From positions 180,267,478 through 180,331,477 of the forward strand of contig NC_135497.1 in assembly GCF_052857255.1 (NCBI RefSeq): DNA of 64,000 nt, given 5' to 3'. The notes below the pieces were generated by a model. The model made no database searches, had not been told where the DNA came from, and saw only the letters and a program-made list of their open reading frames with translations. Made by a program: the position numbers and the translations under genes. Below are positions 1 to 10,403 of this stretch, piece after piece (the first letter of the stretch is position 1; each line of letters starts with the position of its first letter). Source of the stretch: Amblyomma americanum. Its lineage: Eukaryota > Arthropoda > Arachnida > Ixodida > Ixodidae.

Positions 1-172
1 CAGTGCCCTTAGAGACATTTGAAAACCCAATTCTTTACCATCCGTATGTTTGTATTTTTTTGCAGAGACGAAGGAGCTGCAAGACGGCTAGCTTCGGCAG
101 AGAGAAGACATAGAATATTTTTGTTCTAAAAATTCAGAGAGCACTTGAATGTTGCCACTTCTGTTGTTCTTC

Positions 173-192
173 ATGCGACGCATCATGGCGTC
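173..192 (+). repeat. Overlapping inverted repeats in the exon core
   Basis: ATGCG-A-CGCAT (173-183) overlaps GACGC-ATCATG-GCGTC (177-192), giving two mutually exclusive small hairpins. This core is present in most of the modules. Confidence 0.55.
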
Positions 193-1928
193 AAAGACAC
201 CAAGGAAAACCTGTGCCAGAAGAACGGTAATAGATTTCCTTTGCTATATTTTCCAACGTTGAATTTACATGTGTCCAAAGAGACATTCCAAAACAAGATC
301 TGAACCATCCGATTTTCTGTATTGTTTGCAGAGACGTAGGAGCAGCAAGGCAGCTAGCTTCGGCAGAAAGAAGACATGGATTAACTTTGTTTAAAAAATT
401 CAACAACCAGTTTACAGTCGGCACATCTGTTGTTCTTCATGCGACGCATCATGGCATCAAGCAGACACAGGAAAAAGCTGAGTCCGAACAATGGTAATAG
501 ATTCGCGTTCCTTTCTTTTGCAACATTGCATATACCAGTGCCGTTAGAGACGTTCCAAAACACAATTCTGAACCATACGTTTTTCTGTATTGTTTGCAGA
601 GACGCTGGAGCTGCGAGGCGGCTTGCTTCGGAAGACAAAAGACATGGAATTATTTTGTTTAAAAAAATTCAACAACCACTTGACTGTCGGCACTTCTGTT
701 GTTCTTCATGCGACGCATCATAGCGTCAAGCAGACCCAGGAAAATCCTGAGCCCGAACAATGGTAATAGATTCGCGGTGCTTTATTTTGAAACCTTGCAC
801 TTTCAAGTGCCCTTAGAAACATTCCAAAACACAATTTTTTACCATCCGTATTTCGTATTTTTTCAGACGAAGGAGCTGCAAGACGGCTAGCTTCGGCAGA
901 GAGAAGACAAGGAATATTTTTGTTTTAAAAATTCAGCGACCACTTGAGAGTGGCCACTTCTGTTGCTCTTCATACGACGCATCGTGGCGTCAAAGACACC
1001 AAGGAAAACCTGGGCCAGAAGAACGGTAATAGATTCCTATTGCAATATTTTCCAACATTGCATTTTCTTGTGTCCAAAGAGGGATTTAGAAACAATCTGA
1101 ACCATCCGTTTTTCTGTATTGTATGCAGAGACGAAGGAGCTGCTGGCCGGCCAGCTGCGGCAGACAGAAAACGTGCAATATTTTTGTTTAAAACTTCTTC
1201 GACCACTTGAGAGTCGGCACTTCTGTTGTTCTTCATAGGACGCATCATTGCGTCAAAGACACCCAGGAAATCCTGGGCCGAAAAAAAGGTAAGAGATTCC
1301 CTTTGCTACATTTTTCAACATTGCATTTACATGTGTCCTAAGAGACATTCCAAAACACAATCGGAACCAACCGTTTTTCTCTACTGTTCGCAGAGACGCA
1401 GGAGCTGCAAGGCGGCTAGCTTCGGCAGAGAGAAGACCTAGAATATTTTTGTTCTAAAAATTCAGAGAGCACTTGAAAGTTGCCACTTCTGTTGTTCTTC
1501 ATGCGACGCATCATGGTGTCAAAGACACCCGGGAAAAGCTGGGCCAGAAGAACGGTAATAGATTCTCTTTTCTATATTTCCCAGCATTGCATTTACATGT
1601 GTCCTAATAGACATTCCAAAACACAATCTGAGCCACCCGTTTTTCTGTATTGTTTACAGAGACGAAGGAGCTGCAAGGCAGCTAGCTTCGGCAGAAAGAA
1701 GACATGGATTAACTTTGTTTAAAAAAATTCAACAACCAGTTTACAGTCGGCACTTCTGTTGTTCTTCATGCGACGCATCATGGCGTCAAGCAGACAGAGG
1801 AAAAACTTGAGTCAGAACAATGGTAATAGATTCGCATTCCTTTCTTTTGCAACATTTCATATACCAGTGCCCTTAGAGACGTTCCAAAACACAATTCTGA
1901 ATCATACGTTTTTCTGAATTGTTTGCAG

Positions 1929-2002
1929 AGACGCTGGAGCTGCGAGGCGGCTAGCTTCCAAAACACAATTCTGAATCATACGTTTTTCTGTATTGTTTGC
2001 AG
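1929..2002 (+). repeat. Truncated 74-base module
   Basis: After an acceptor reading CTGAATTGTTTGCAG, only 30 exon-like bases remain (to GGCGGCTAGCTTC). The sequence then jumps into the last 44 bases of an intron-like part (CAAAACACAATTCTG...). There is no donor, so if transcribed this acts as two acceptors 74 bases apart. Confidence 0.85.
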
Positions 2003-2278
2003 AGACGCTGGAGCTGCGAGGCGGCTAGCTTCGGCAGAGAGAAGACATCGAATACTTTTGTTCTAAAAATTCAGAGAGCACTTGAATGTTGCCACTTCTG
2101 TTGTTCTTCATGCGACGAATCATGGCGTCAAAGACGCCCCGGAAAACCTGGGCCAGAAGAAAGGTAATAGATTCTCTTTGCTATATTTCCCAGCATTGCA
2201 TTTACGTGTGTCCTAATAGACATTCCAAAACACAATCTGAGCCACACGTTTTTCTGTTTTGTTTGCAGAGACGAAGGA

Positions 2279-2298
2279 GCTGCTGGCCGGCCAGCTGC
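2279..2298 (+). repeat. Near-perfect palindrome around GGCCGGCC
   Basis: GCTGCTGGCCGGCCAGCTGC is self-complementary except for one pair. It marks one exon-start type and contains an FseI site. Other modules have GGCGGCTAGC (NheI site) or the hybrid GGCCGGCTAGC at the same place. Confidence 0.8.
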
Positions 2299-2996
2299 GA
2301 CAGACAGAACACATGGGATATTTTTGTTTAAAAATACAGCGACCACTTGAGAGTCGGGACTTCTGTTGTTCTTCATGCGACGCATCATGGCGTCAGACAC
2401 CAAGGAAAACCTGTGCCAGAAGAACGGTAATAGATTTTCTTTGCTATATTTTCCAACGTAGAATTTACATGTGTCCAAAGAGACATTCCAAAACAAGATC
2501 TGAACCATCCGATTTTCTGTATTGTTTGCAGAGACGTAGGAGCAGCAAGGGAGCTAGCTTCGGCAGAAAGAAGACATGGATTAACTTTGTTTAAAAAATT
2601 CAACAACCAGTTTACAGTCGGCACTACTGTTGTTCTTCATGCGACGCATCATGGCGTCAAGCAGACACAGGAAAAACCTGGGTCCGAACAATGGTAATAG
2701 ATTCGCGTTCTTTTCTTTTGCAACATTGCATATACCAGTGCCGTTAGAGACGTTCCAAAGCACAATTCTGAACCATACGTTTTTCTGTATTGTTTGCAGA
2801 GACGCTGGAGCTGCGAGGCGGCTAGCTTCGGAAGACAGAAGACATGGAATTATTTTGTTTAAAAAGATTCAACAACCACTTGATTGTCGGCACTTCTGTT
2901 GTTCTTCATGCGACGCATCATAGCGTCAAGCAGACCCAGGAAAATCCTGAGCCCGAACAATGGTAATAGATTCGCGGTGCTTTATTTTGAAACCTT

Positions 2997-3010
2997 GCAC
3001 TTTCAAGTGC
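2997..3010 (+). repeat. Intron palindrome GCACTTTCAAGTGC
   Basis: Six complementary pairs surround TC in the S-type intron with the GCGGTGC start. Other intron subtypes have GCATTTTCCAGTGC or GCATATACCAGTGC, where pairing is weaker. Confidence 0.6.
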
Positions 3011-3226
3011 CCTTAGAGACATTCCAAACCACAATTCTTTACCATCCGTATTTCTGTATTTTTTCAGACGAAGGAGCTGCAAGACGGCTAGCTTCGGCAG
3101 AGAGAAGACAAGGAATATTTTTGTTTCAAAAATTCAGCGACCACTTGAGAGTCGCCACTTCTGTTGCTCTTCATACGACGCATCGTGGCGTCAAAGACAC
3201 CAAGGAAAACCTGGGCCAGAAGAACG

Positions 3227-3329
3227 GTAATAGATTCCCATTGCTATATTTTCCAACATTGCATTTTCATGTCTCCAAAGAGAGATTTCAAAACAATCTG
3301 AAACATCCGTTTTTCTGTACTGTTTGCAG
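3227..3329 (+). other. Representative intron-like segment
   Basis: These 103 bases begin GTAATAGATTCC and end TTTTTCTGTACTGTTTGCAG. They lie between the exon-like parts 3068-3226 and 3330-3491. The donor and acceptor fit the metazoan GT-AG consensus, with an uninterrupted pyrimidine-rich tract before the AG. In many modules a TCCTAAT or TCCTAAG element about 50 bases before the AG could serve as branch site; in this copy it is TCCAAAG instead. The length suits the short introns of arthropods and other invertebrates. This copy has no stop in one frame, so exon, intron and next exon also read through unspliced. Confidence 0.5.
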
Positions 3330-3597
3330 AGGCGCAGGAGCTGCAAGGCGGCTAGATTCGGCATACAGAAGACATGGAATAATTTTGTTTAAAAATTTAA
3401 GCAACCCTTTGATAGTCGGCACTTGTGGTGTTCTTCATGCTACGCATCATGGTGTCAAGCAGCCCCAGGAAAAACCCCAGTCCGAACAATGGTATTAGAT
3501 TCGCGTTGCTTTCTTTTGCAGCATTGCATTTTCCAGTGGCCTTAGAGACATTCGAAAACACAATTCTTTACCATCCGTATGTCTGTATTCTTTGCAG

Positions 3598-3758
3598 AGA
3601 CGAAGGAGCTGCAAGATGGCTAGCTTCGGCAGAGAGAAGACAAGGAATATTTTTGTTTAAAAAATTCAGCGACCACTTGAGAGTCGGCACTTCTGTTGTT
3701 CTTCATGGGACGCATCATGGCATCAAAGACACCTAGGAAAACCTGGGCCAGAAGAAAG
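3598..3758 (+). other. Representative exon-like segment, K class
   Basis: A typical exon-like part of 161 bases. It follows TATTCTTTGCAG and stops before GGTAAGAG. Reading from its second base gives an open frame beginning DEGAARWLASAERRQGIF and continuing through a histidine-rich stretch (LHGTHHG). The frame from the first base stays open only as far as GTT TAA, and the third frame stops at the TAG inside GCTAGC. The segment has an NheI site near its start, the T/A homopolymer tract about 55 bases in, and an AGG-AAAA-CCT element about 20 bases before the donor. Because 161 is not a multiple of three, joining such exons changes frame each time, which argues against a translated chain. Exon status is inferred from motifs only. 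Confidence 0.55.
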
Positions 3759-5592
3759 GTAAGAGATTCTCTTTGCTATATTTTTTAACATTGCATTTAC
3801 ATGTGTCCTAAGAGACATTCCAAGACACAATCGGAACCAAACGTTATTCTGTACTGTTTGCAGAGACGCAGGAGCTTCAAGGCGGCTAGCTTCGGCAGAG
3901 ACAAGACATAGAATATTTTTGTTCTAAAAATTCAGAGAGCACTTGAAAGTTGCCACTTCTGTTGTTCTTCATGCGACGCATCATGGCGTCAGACACCCGG
4001 GAAAAGCTGGGCCAGAAGAACGGTAATGGATTCTCTTTGCTATATTTCCCAGCATTGCATTCACATGTGTCCTAATAGACATTCCAAAACACAATCTGAG
4101 CCACCCGTTTTTCTGTATTGTTTGCAGAGACGAAGGAGCTGCAAGGCAGCTAGCTTCGGCAGAAAGAAGACGGATTAACTTTGTTTAAAAAAATTCAACA
4201 ACCAGTTTACAGTCGGCACTTCTGTTGTTCTTCATGCGACGCATCATGGCGTCAAGCAGACACAGGAAAAACCTGAGTTTGAACAATGGTAATAGATTCG
4301 CATTCCTTTCTTTTGCAACATTGCATATACCAGTGCCCTTAGAGACGTTCCAAAACACAATTCTGAATCATACGTTTTTCTGAATTGTTTGCAGAGACGC
4401 TGGAGCTGCGAGGCGGCTAGCTTCGGCAGAGAGAAGACATAGAATATTTTTGTTCTAAAAATTCAGAGAGCACTTGAATGTTGCCACTTCTGTTGTTCTT
4501 CATGCGACGCATCATGGCGTCAAAGACGCCCCGGAAAACCTGGGCCAGAAGAAAGGTAATAGATTCTCTTTGCTATATTTCCCAGCATTGCATTTACGTG
4601 TGTCCTAATAGACATTCCAAAACACAATCTGAGCCACACGTTTTTCTGTTTTGTTTGCAGAGACGAAGGAGCTGCTGGCCGGCCAGCTGCGACAGACAGA
4701 ACACATGGGATATTTTTGTTTAAAAATACAGCGACCACTTGAGAGTCGGGATTTCTGTTGTTCTTCATGCGACGCATCATGGCGTCAAAGACACCAAGGA
4801 AAAGCTGTGCCAGAAGAACGGTAATAGATTTTCTTTGCTATATTTTCCAACGTAAAATTTACATGTGTCCAAAGATACATTCCAAAACAAGATCTGAACC
4901 ATCCGATTTTCTGTATTGTTTGCAGAGACGTAGGAGCAGCAAGGCAGCTAGCTTCGACAGAAAGAAGACATGATTTAACTTTGTTTAAAAAAATTCAACA
5001 ACCAGTTTACAGTCGGCACTACTGTTGTTCTTCATGCGACGCATCATGGCGTCAAGCAGACAGGAAAAACCTGGGTCCGAACAATGGTAATAGATTCGCG
5101 TTCTTTTCTTTTGCAACATTGCATATACCAGTGCCGTTAGAGACGTTCCAAAACACAATTCTGAACCATACGTTTTTTTGTATTGTTTGCAGAGACGCTG
5201 GAGCTGCGAGGCGGCTAGCTTCGGAAGACAGAAGACATGGAATTATTTTGTTTAAAAAGATTCAACAACCACTTGATTGTCGGCACTTCTGTTGTTCTTC
5301 ATGCGACGCATCATAGCGTCAAGCAGACCCAGGAAAATCCTGAGCCCGAACAATGGTAATAGATTCGCGGTGCTTTATTTTGAAACCTTTCACTTTCAAG
5401 TGCCCTTAGAGACATTCCAAAACACAATTCTTTACCATCCGTATTTCTGTATTTTTTTCAGGCGAAGGAGCTGCTGGCCGGCCAGCTGCGGCAGACAGAA
5501 GACGTGCAATATTTTTGTTTAAAAATTCTTCGACCACTTGAGAGTCGGCACTTCTGTCGTTCTTCATAGGACGCATCATGGCGTCAAAGACA

Positions 5593-5608
5593 CCCAGGAA
5601 ATCCTGGG
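5593..5608 (+). repeat. Variant hairpin CCCAGGAAATCCTGGG
   Basis: It sits at the same site as the A4-loop hairpin. An A-to-T change allows one more A-T pair, so the arms stay complementary. Confidence 0.6.
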
Positions 5609-6260
5609 CCGGATAAAAGGTAAGAGATTCCCTTTGCTACATTTTTCAACATTGCATTTACATGTGTCCTAAGAGACATTCCGAAACACAATCGGAACCA
5701 TCCGTCTTTCTGTACTGTTTGCAGAGGCGCAGGAGCTGCAAGGCGGCTAGCTTCGGCATACAGAGGACATGGAATAATTTTGTTTAAAAATTTAAGCAAC
5801 CCTTTGACAGTCGGCACTTGTGTTGTTCTTCATGCGACGCATCATGGTGTCAAGCAGCCCCAGGAAAAACCCCAGTCCGAACAATGGTATTAGATTCGCG
5901 TTGCTTTCTTTTGCAGCATTGCATTTTCCAGTGCCCTTACAGACATTCGAAAACACAATTCTTTACCATCCGTATGTCTGTATTTTTTGCAGAGACCAAG
6001 GAGCTGCAAGATGGCTAGCTTCGGCAGAGAGAAGACAAGGAATATTTTTGTTTAAAAAATTCAGCGACCACTTGAGAGTCGGCACTTCTGTTGTTCTTCA
6101 TGGGACGCATCATGGCGTCAAGCGGACACAGGAAAAACCTGAGTCCGAACAATGGTAATAGATTCGCATTCCTTTCTTTTGCAACATTGCATATACCAGT
6201 GCCCTTAGAGACGTTCCAAAACACAATGCTGAATCATACGTTTTTCTGAATTGTTTGCAG

Positions 6261-6334
6261 AGACGCTGGAGATGCGAGGCGGCTAGCTTCCAAAACACAA
6301 TTCTGAATCATACGCTTTTCTGTATTGTTTGCAG
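6261..6334 (+). repeat. Truncated 74-base module
   Basis: It has the same junction (GCTAGCTTCC|AAAACAC) and the same CTGAATTG acceptor as at 1929. It carries a private GAGATGCGAGG in place of GAGCTGCGAGG, which is shared with 22,651. Confidence 0.85.
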
Positions 6335-7132
6335 AGACGCTGGAGCTGCGAGGCGGCTAGCTTCGGCAGAGAGAAGACATAGAATATTTTTGTTCTAAAA
6401 ATTCAGAGAGCACTTGAATGTTGCCACTTCTGTTGTTCTTCATGCGACGCATCATGGCGTCAAAGACGCCCCGGAAAACCTCGGCCAGAAGAAAGGTAAT
6501 AGATTCTCTTTGCTATATTTCCCAGCATTGCATTTACGTGTGTCCTAATAGACATTCCAAAACACAATCTGAGCCACACGTTTTTCTGTTTTGTTTGCAG
6601 AGACGAAGGAGCTGCTGGCCGGCCAGCTGCGACGGACAGAACACATGGGATATTTTTGTTTAAAAATACAGCGACCACTTGAGAGTCGGGACTTCTGTTG
6701 TTCTTCATGAGACGCATCATGGCGTCAAAGACACCAAGGAAAAGCTGTGCCAGAAGAACGGTAATAGATTTTCTTTGCTATATTTTCCAACGTAAAATTT
6801 ACATGTGTCCAAAGATACATTCCAAAACAAGATCTGAACCATCCGATTTTCGGTATTGTTTGCAGAGACGTAGGAGCAGCAAGGCAGCTAGCTTCGGCAG
6901 AAAGAAGACGGATTAACTTTGTTTAAAAAAATTCAACAACCAGTTTACAGTCTGCACTTCTGTTGTTCTTCATGCGACGCATCAAGGCGTCAAGCAGACA
7001 CAGGAAAAACCTGAGTTCGAACAATGGTAATAGATTCGCATTCCTTTCTTTTGCAACATTGCATATACCAGTGCCCTTAGAGACGTTCCAAAACACAATT
7101 CTGAATCATACGTTTTTCTGAATTGTTTGCAG

Positions 7133-7206
7133 AGACGCTGGAGCTGCGAGGCGGCTAGCTTCCAAAACACAATTCTGAATCATACGTTTTTCTGTATTGT
7201 TTGCAG
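7133..7206 (+). repeat. Truncated 74-base module
   Basis: Same deletion junction; it starts the second 872-base cassette. Confidence 0.85.
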
Positions 7207-9942
7207 AGACGCTGGAGCTGCGAGGCGGCTAGCTTCGGCAGAGAGAAGACATAGAATATTTTTGTTCTAAAAATTCAGAGAGCACTTGAATGTTGCCACT
7301 TCTGTTGTTCTTCATGCGACGCATCATGGCGTCAAAGACGCCCCGGAAAACCTGGGCCAGAAGAAAGGTAATAGATTCTCTTTGCTATATTTCCCAGCAT
7401 TGCATTTACGTGTGTCCTAATAGACATTCCAAAACACAATCTGAACCACACGTTTTTCTGTTTTGTTTCCAGAGACGAAGGAGCTGCTGGCCGCCCAGCT
7501 GCGACAGACAGAACACATGGGATATTTTTGTTTAAAAATACAGCGACCACTTGAGAGTCGGGACGTCTGTTGTTCTTCATGCGACGCATCATGGCGTCAA
7601 AGACACCAAGGAAAAGCTGTGCCAGAAGAACGGTAATAGATTTTCTTTGCTATATTTTCCAACGTAAAATTTACATGTGTCCAAAGATACATTCCGAAAC
7701 AAGATCTGAACCATCCGATTTTCGGTATTGTTTGCAGAGACGTAGGAGCAGCAAGGCAGCTAGCTTCGACAGAAAGAAGACATGGATTAACTTTGTTTAA
7801 AAAAATTCAACAACCAGTTTACAGTCGGCACTACTGTTGTTCTTCATGCGACGCATCATGGCGTCAAGCAGACAGGAAAAACCTGGGTCCGAACAATGGT
7901 AATAGATTCGCGTTCTTTTCTTTTGCAACATTGCATATACCAGTGCCGTTAGAGACGTTCCAAAACACAATTCTGAACCATACGTTTTTCTGTATTGTTT
8001 GCAGAGACGCTGGAGCTGCGAGGCGGCTAGCTTCGGAAGACAGAAGACATGGAATTATTTTGTTTAAAAAGATTCAACAACCACTTGATTGTCGGCACTT
8101 CTGTTGTTCTTCATGCGACGCATCATAGCGTCAAGCAGACCCAGGAAAATCCTGAGCCCGAACAATGGTAATAGATTCGCGGTGCTTTATTTTGAAACCT
8201 TGCACTTTCAAGTGCCCTTAGAGACATTCCAAAACACAATTCTTTACCATCCGTATTTCTGTATTTTTTTCAGACGAAGGAGCTGCTGGCCGGCCAGCTG
8301 CGGCAGACAGAAGACGTGCAATATTTTTGTTTAATAATTCTTCGACCACTTGAGAGTCGGCACTTCTGTCGTTCTTCATAGGACGCATCATGGCATCAAA
8401 GACACCTAGGAAAACCTGGGCCAGAAAAAAGGTAAGAGATTCCATTTGCTATATTTTTTAACATTGCATTTACATGTGTCCTAAGAGACATTCCAAAACA
8501 CAATTGGAACCAACCGTTATTCTGTACTGTTTGCAGAGACGCTGGAGCTGCGAGGCGGCTAGCTTCGGAAGACAGAAGACATGGAATTATTATGTTTAAA
8601 AAAATTCAACAACCAGTTGATAGTCGGCACTTCTGTTGTTCTTCATGCGACGCATCATGGCGTCAAGCAGACACAGAAAAATCCTGAGCCCGAACAATGG
8701 TAATAGATCCGCGGTGCTTTATTTTGAAACCTTGCACTTTCAAGTGCGCTTAGAGACATTTCAAAACACAATTCTTTACCATCCGTATTTCTGTATTTTT
8801 TCAGACGAAGGAGCTGCAAGACGGCTAGCTTCGACAGAGAGAAGACAAGGAATATTTTTGTTTTAAAAATTCAGCGACCACATGAGAGTCGGCACTTCTC
8901 TTATTCTTCATACGATGCATCGTGGCGTCAAAGACACCATGGAAAACCTGGGCCAGAGGAACGGTAATAGATTCCCTTTGCTATATTTTCCAACATTGCA
9001 TTTATATGTGTCCAAAGAGATTTCAAAACACAATCTGAACCATCCGTTTTTCTGTATTGTTTGCAGAGACGAAGGAGCTGCTGGCCGGCCAGCTGCGGCA
9101 GACAGAAGACGTGCAATATTTTTGTTTAAAAATTCTTCGACCACTTGAGGGTCGGCACTTCTGTTGTTCTTCATAGGACGCATCATGGCGTCAAAGACAC
9201 CCAGGAAAACCTGGGCCAGAAAAAAGGTAAGAGATTCCCTTTGCTATATTTTTCAACACTGCATTTACATGGGTCCTAAGAGACATTCCAAAACACAATC
9301 GGAACCATCCGTTTTTCTGTACTGTTTGCAGAGGCGCAGGAGCTGCAAGGCGGCTAGCTTCGGCAGACAGAAGACATGGAATAATTCTGTTTAAAATATT
9401 CAGCAACCAGTTGACAGTCGGTACTTCTGTTGTTCTTCATGCGACGCATCATGGCGTCAAGCAGACAACGGAAAATTCTTAGTCCGAACAATGGTATTAG
9501 ATTCGCGTTGCTTTCTTTTGCAGCATTGCATATACCAGTGCCCTTAAAGACATTCCAAAACACAATTCTTTACCATCCGTATTTCTGTATTTTTTTGCAG
9601 AGACCAAGGAGCTGCGAGACGGCTAGCTTCGGCAGAGAGAAGACAAGGAATATTTTTGTTTTAAAAACTCAGCGACCATTTGAGAATCGGCACTTCTGTT
9701 GTTCTTCATGCGACGGATTATGGCGTCAAGCAGACCCAGGAAAATCATGGTCCCGAAGAATGGTAATTCATTCCTTTTGCTATATTTTCCAACATTGCAT
9801 TTACTAGTGCCCTTAGAGATTATTCCAAAACACAACACTGAACCATTTGTTTTTCTACATTGTTTGCAGAGACGCAGGGGCTGCAAGGCGGCACTTCGGC
9901 AGATAGAAGACATGAAATATTTTTGTTAAAAAAATTCAATGA

Positions 9943-10060
9943 ATAAACCCTGTTGAATGTGTAGTGCTCGTCCTGTTCCATTCCTCGTCCGTGTTGCCAG
10001 TTTGCGCACTTATGTATTTCACGAATATGCACCAACAAGCACAGTTGCAAGTACTTCTGA
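9943..10060 (-). mobile_element. Foreign 118-base insert, dispersed-repeat-like
   Basis: This is the only stretch not built from the module. It splits an exon-like core between TTCAATGA and GCACTTGGAAGTCGG and is flanked by TGA on both sides, a possible 3-base target duplication. On the minus strand it contains TTGTTGGTGCATATTCGTG, GCGCAAACTGGCAACACGG and CAACAGGGTTTATTC. From memory these resemble dispersed repeats abundant in hard-tick sequences; I cannot search to confirm this. It could be a short non-autonomous element or a fragment of one. It encodes nothing evident. A plus-strand AATAAA lies at its left end. Confidence 0.5.
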
Positions 10061-10387
10061 GCACTTGGAAGTCGGCACTTCGGTTGTTCTTCATGCGACG
10101 CATTATAATCTTAAACACACCCAGGAAAACCTGGGCCAGAAGAATGGTACTTGATTCCTTTTGCTTTATTTTCAAACATTGCATTTACCACTGCCCTTAG
10201 ATAATATTTCAAAACACAACACTGAACCATTTGTTTTTCTTCATTGTTTGCAGAGACGCAGGGGCTGCAAGGCGGCCAGCTTCAGCAGACAGAAGACATG
10301 AAATATTTTGGTTTAAAAAATTCAGTGAGCACTTGAGAGTCGGCACTTCTGTTGTTCTTCATGCGACGCATCATGGCGTCAAAGACA

Positions 10388-10403
10388 CCCAGGAAAACCT
10401 GGG
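10388..10403 (+). repeat. Six-pair hairpin CCCAGG-AAAA-CCTGGG before the donor
   Basis: This is a perfect inverted repeat with an A4 loop ending 11 bases before the GGTAAGAG donor. Most modules keep some form of AGG-A(n)-CCT here. Confidence 0.65.

Larger units (their letters stand above)
2884..3498 (+). other. Longest unspliced read-through frame, not called a gene
   Basis: This 204-codon frame passes without a stop through an exon end, an intron-like part, a whole module, a second intron-like part and another exon-like part. Its period is 88 residues (264 bases). It contains DEGAARRLASAERRQGIF, a HTTHRG/HATHHG stretch and a phenylalanine-rich part read from the intron tract (HPFFCTVC). Near-identical frames lie at 12,809-13,423 and 19,804-20,418; shorter relatives are at 33,239-33,727, 36,859-37,404 and 62,768-63,265. 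The first codon is not a plausible start, the neighbouring modules break the frame, and differences between copies fall on all codon positions. I see it as chance openness of a 264-base unit. Confidence 0.4.
6261..8004 (+). repeat. 872-base higher-order cassette, about two copies
   Basis: Module starts 6261, 6335, 6601 and 6866 recur at 7133, 7207, 7473 and 7738, exactly 872 bases on. Each cassette is one truncated 74-base module plus three full modules. Related cassettes begin at 1929, 11852, 18852, 22651 and 23523, so this was a mobile unit of unequal exchange inside the array. The two adjacent copies differ by scattered substitutions, for example GTTTCCAG against GTTTGCAG at the acceptor before 7473. 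Confidence 0.8.
1..8390 (+). repeat. Array block 1, first copy of the long duplication
   Basis: First exon-like bases lie at 66, 332, 600, 867, 1129, 1394, 1660, 1929, 2003, 2269, 2532, 2800, 3068, 3330, 3598, 3864, 4128, 4395, 4661, 4926, 5193, 5462, 5725, 5993, 6261, 6335, 6601, 6866, 7133, 7207, 7473, 7738, 8005 and 8274. Exon-like parts end about 160 bases later. The block matches 15,591-24,780 almost base for base at offsets 15,590, then 16,920, then 16,390; the offset changes come from whole-module gains and losses. Homology to the second copy stops at about 8,390. Module subfamilies alternate irregularly, with recurring cassettes such as the 74-base truncated module followed by a GGCCGGCC-type and a GCCAGAAGAACG-type module. 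Confidence 0.85.

Noticed and set aside
2279..2298. GGCCGGCC palindrome as a regulatory protein site
   Set aside because: It is simply one of three allelic forms of the exon start, interchangeable with GGCGGCTAGC. Nothing ties it to a known factor.
8882..9148. A conserved small protein with a DEGAAGRPAAADRRRAIF core
   Set aside because: It starts in the middle of one exon-like part, crosses an intron-like part and ends on the T/A tract of the next. The same happens in every GGCCGGCC-type module.
9942..9947. AATAAA as a polyadenylation signal ending a transcript
   Set aside because: It lies at the edge of the foreign insert, no downstream GU-rich element is evident, and the array continues unchanged. 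A second AATAAA at about 40,504 is just a donor variant (GGTAATAAAT).
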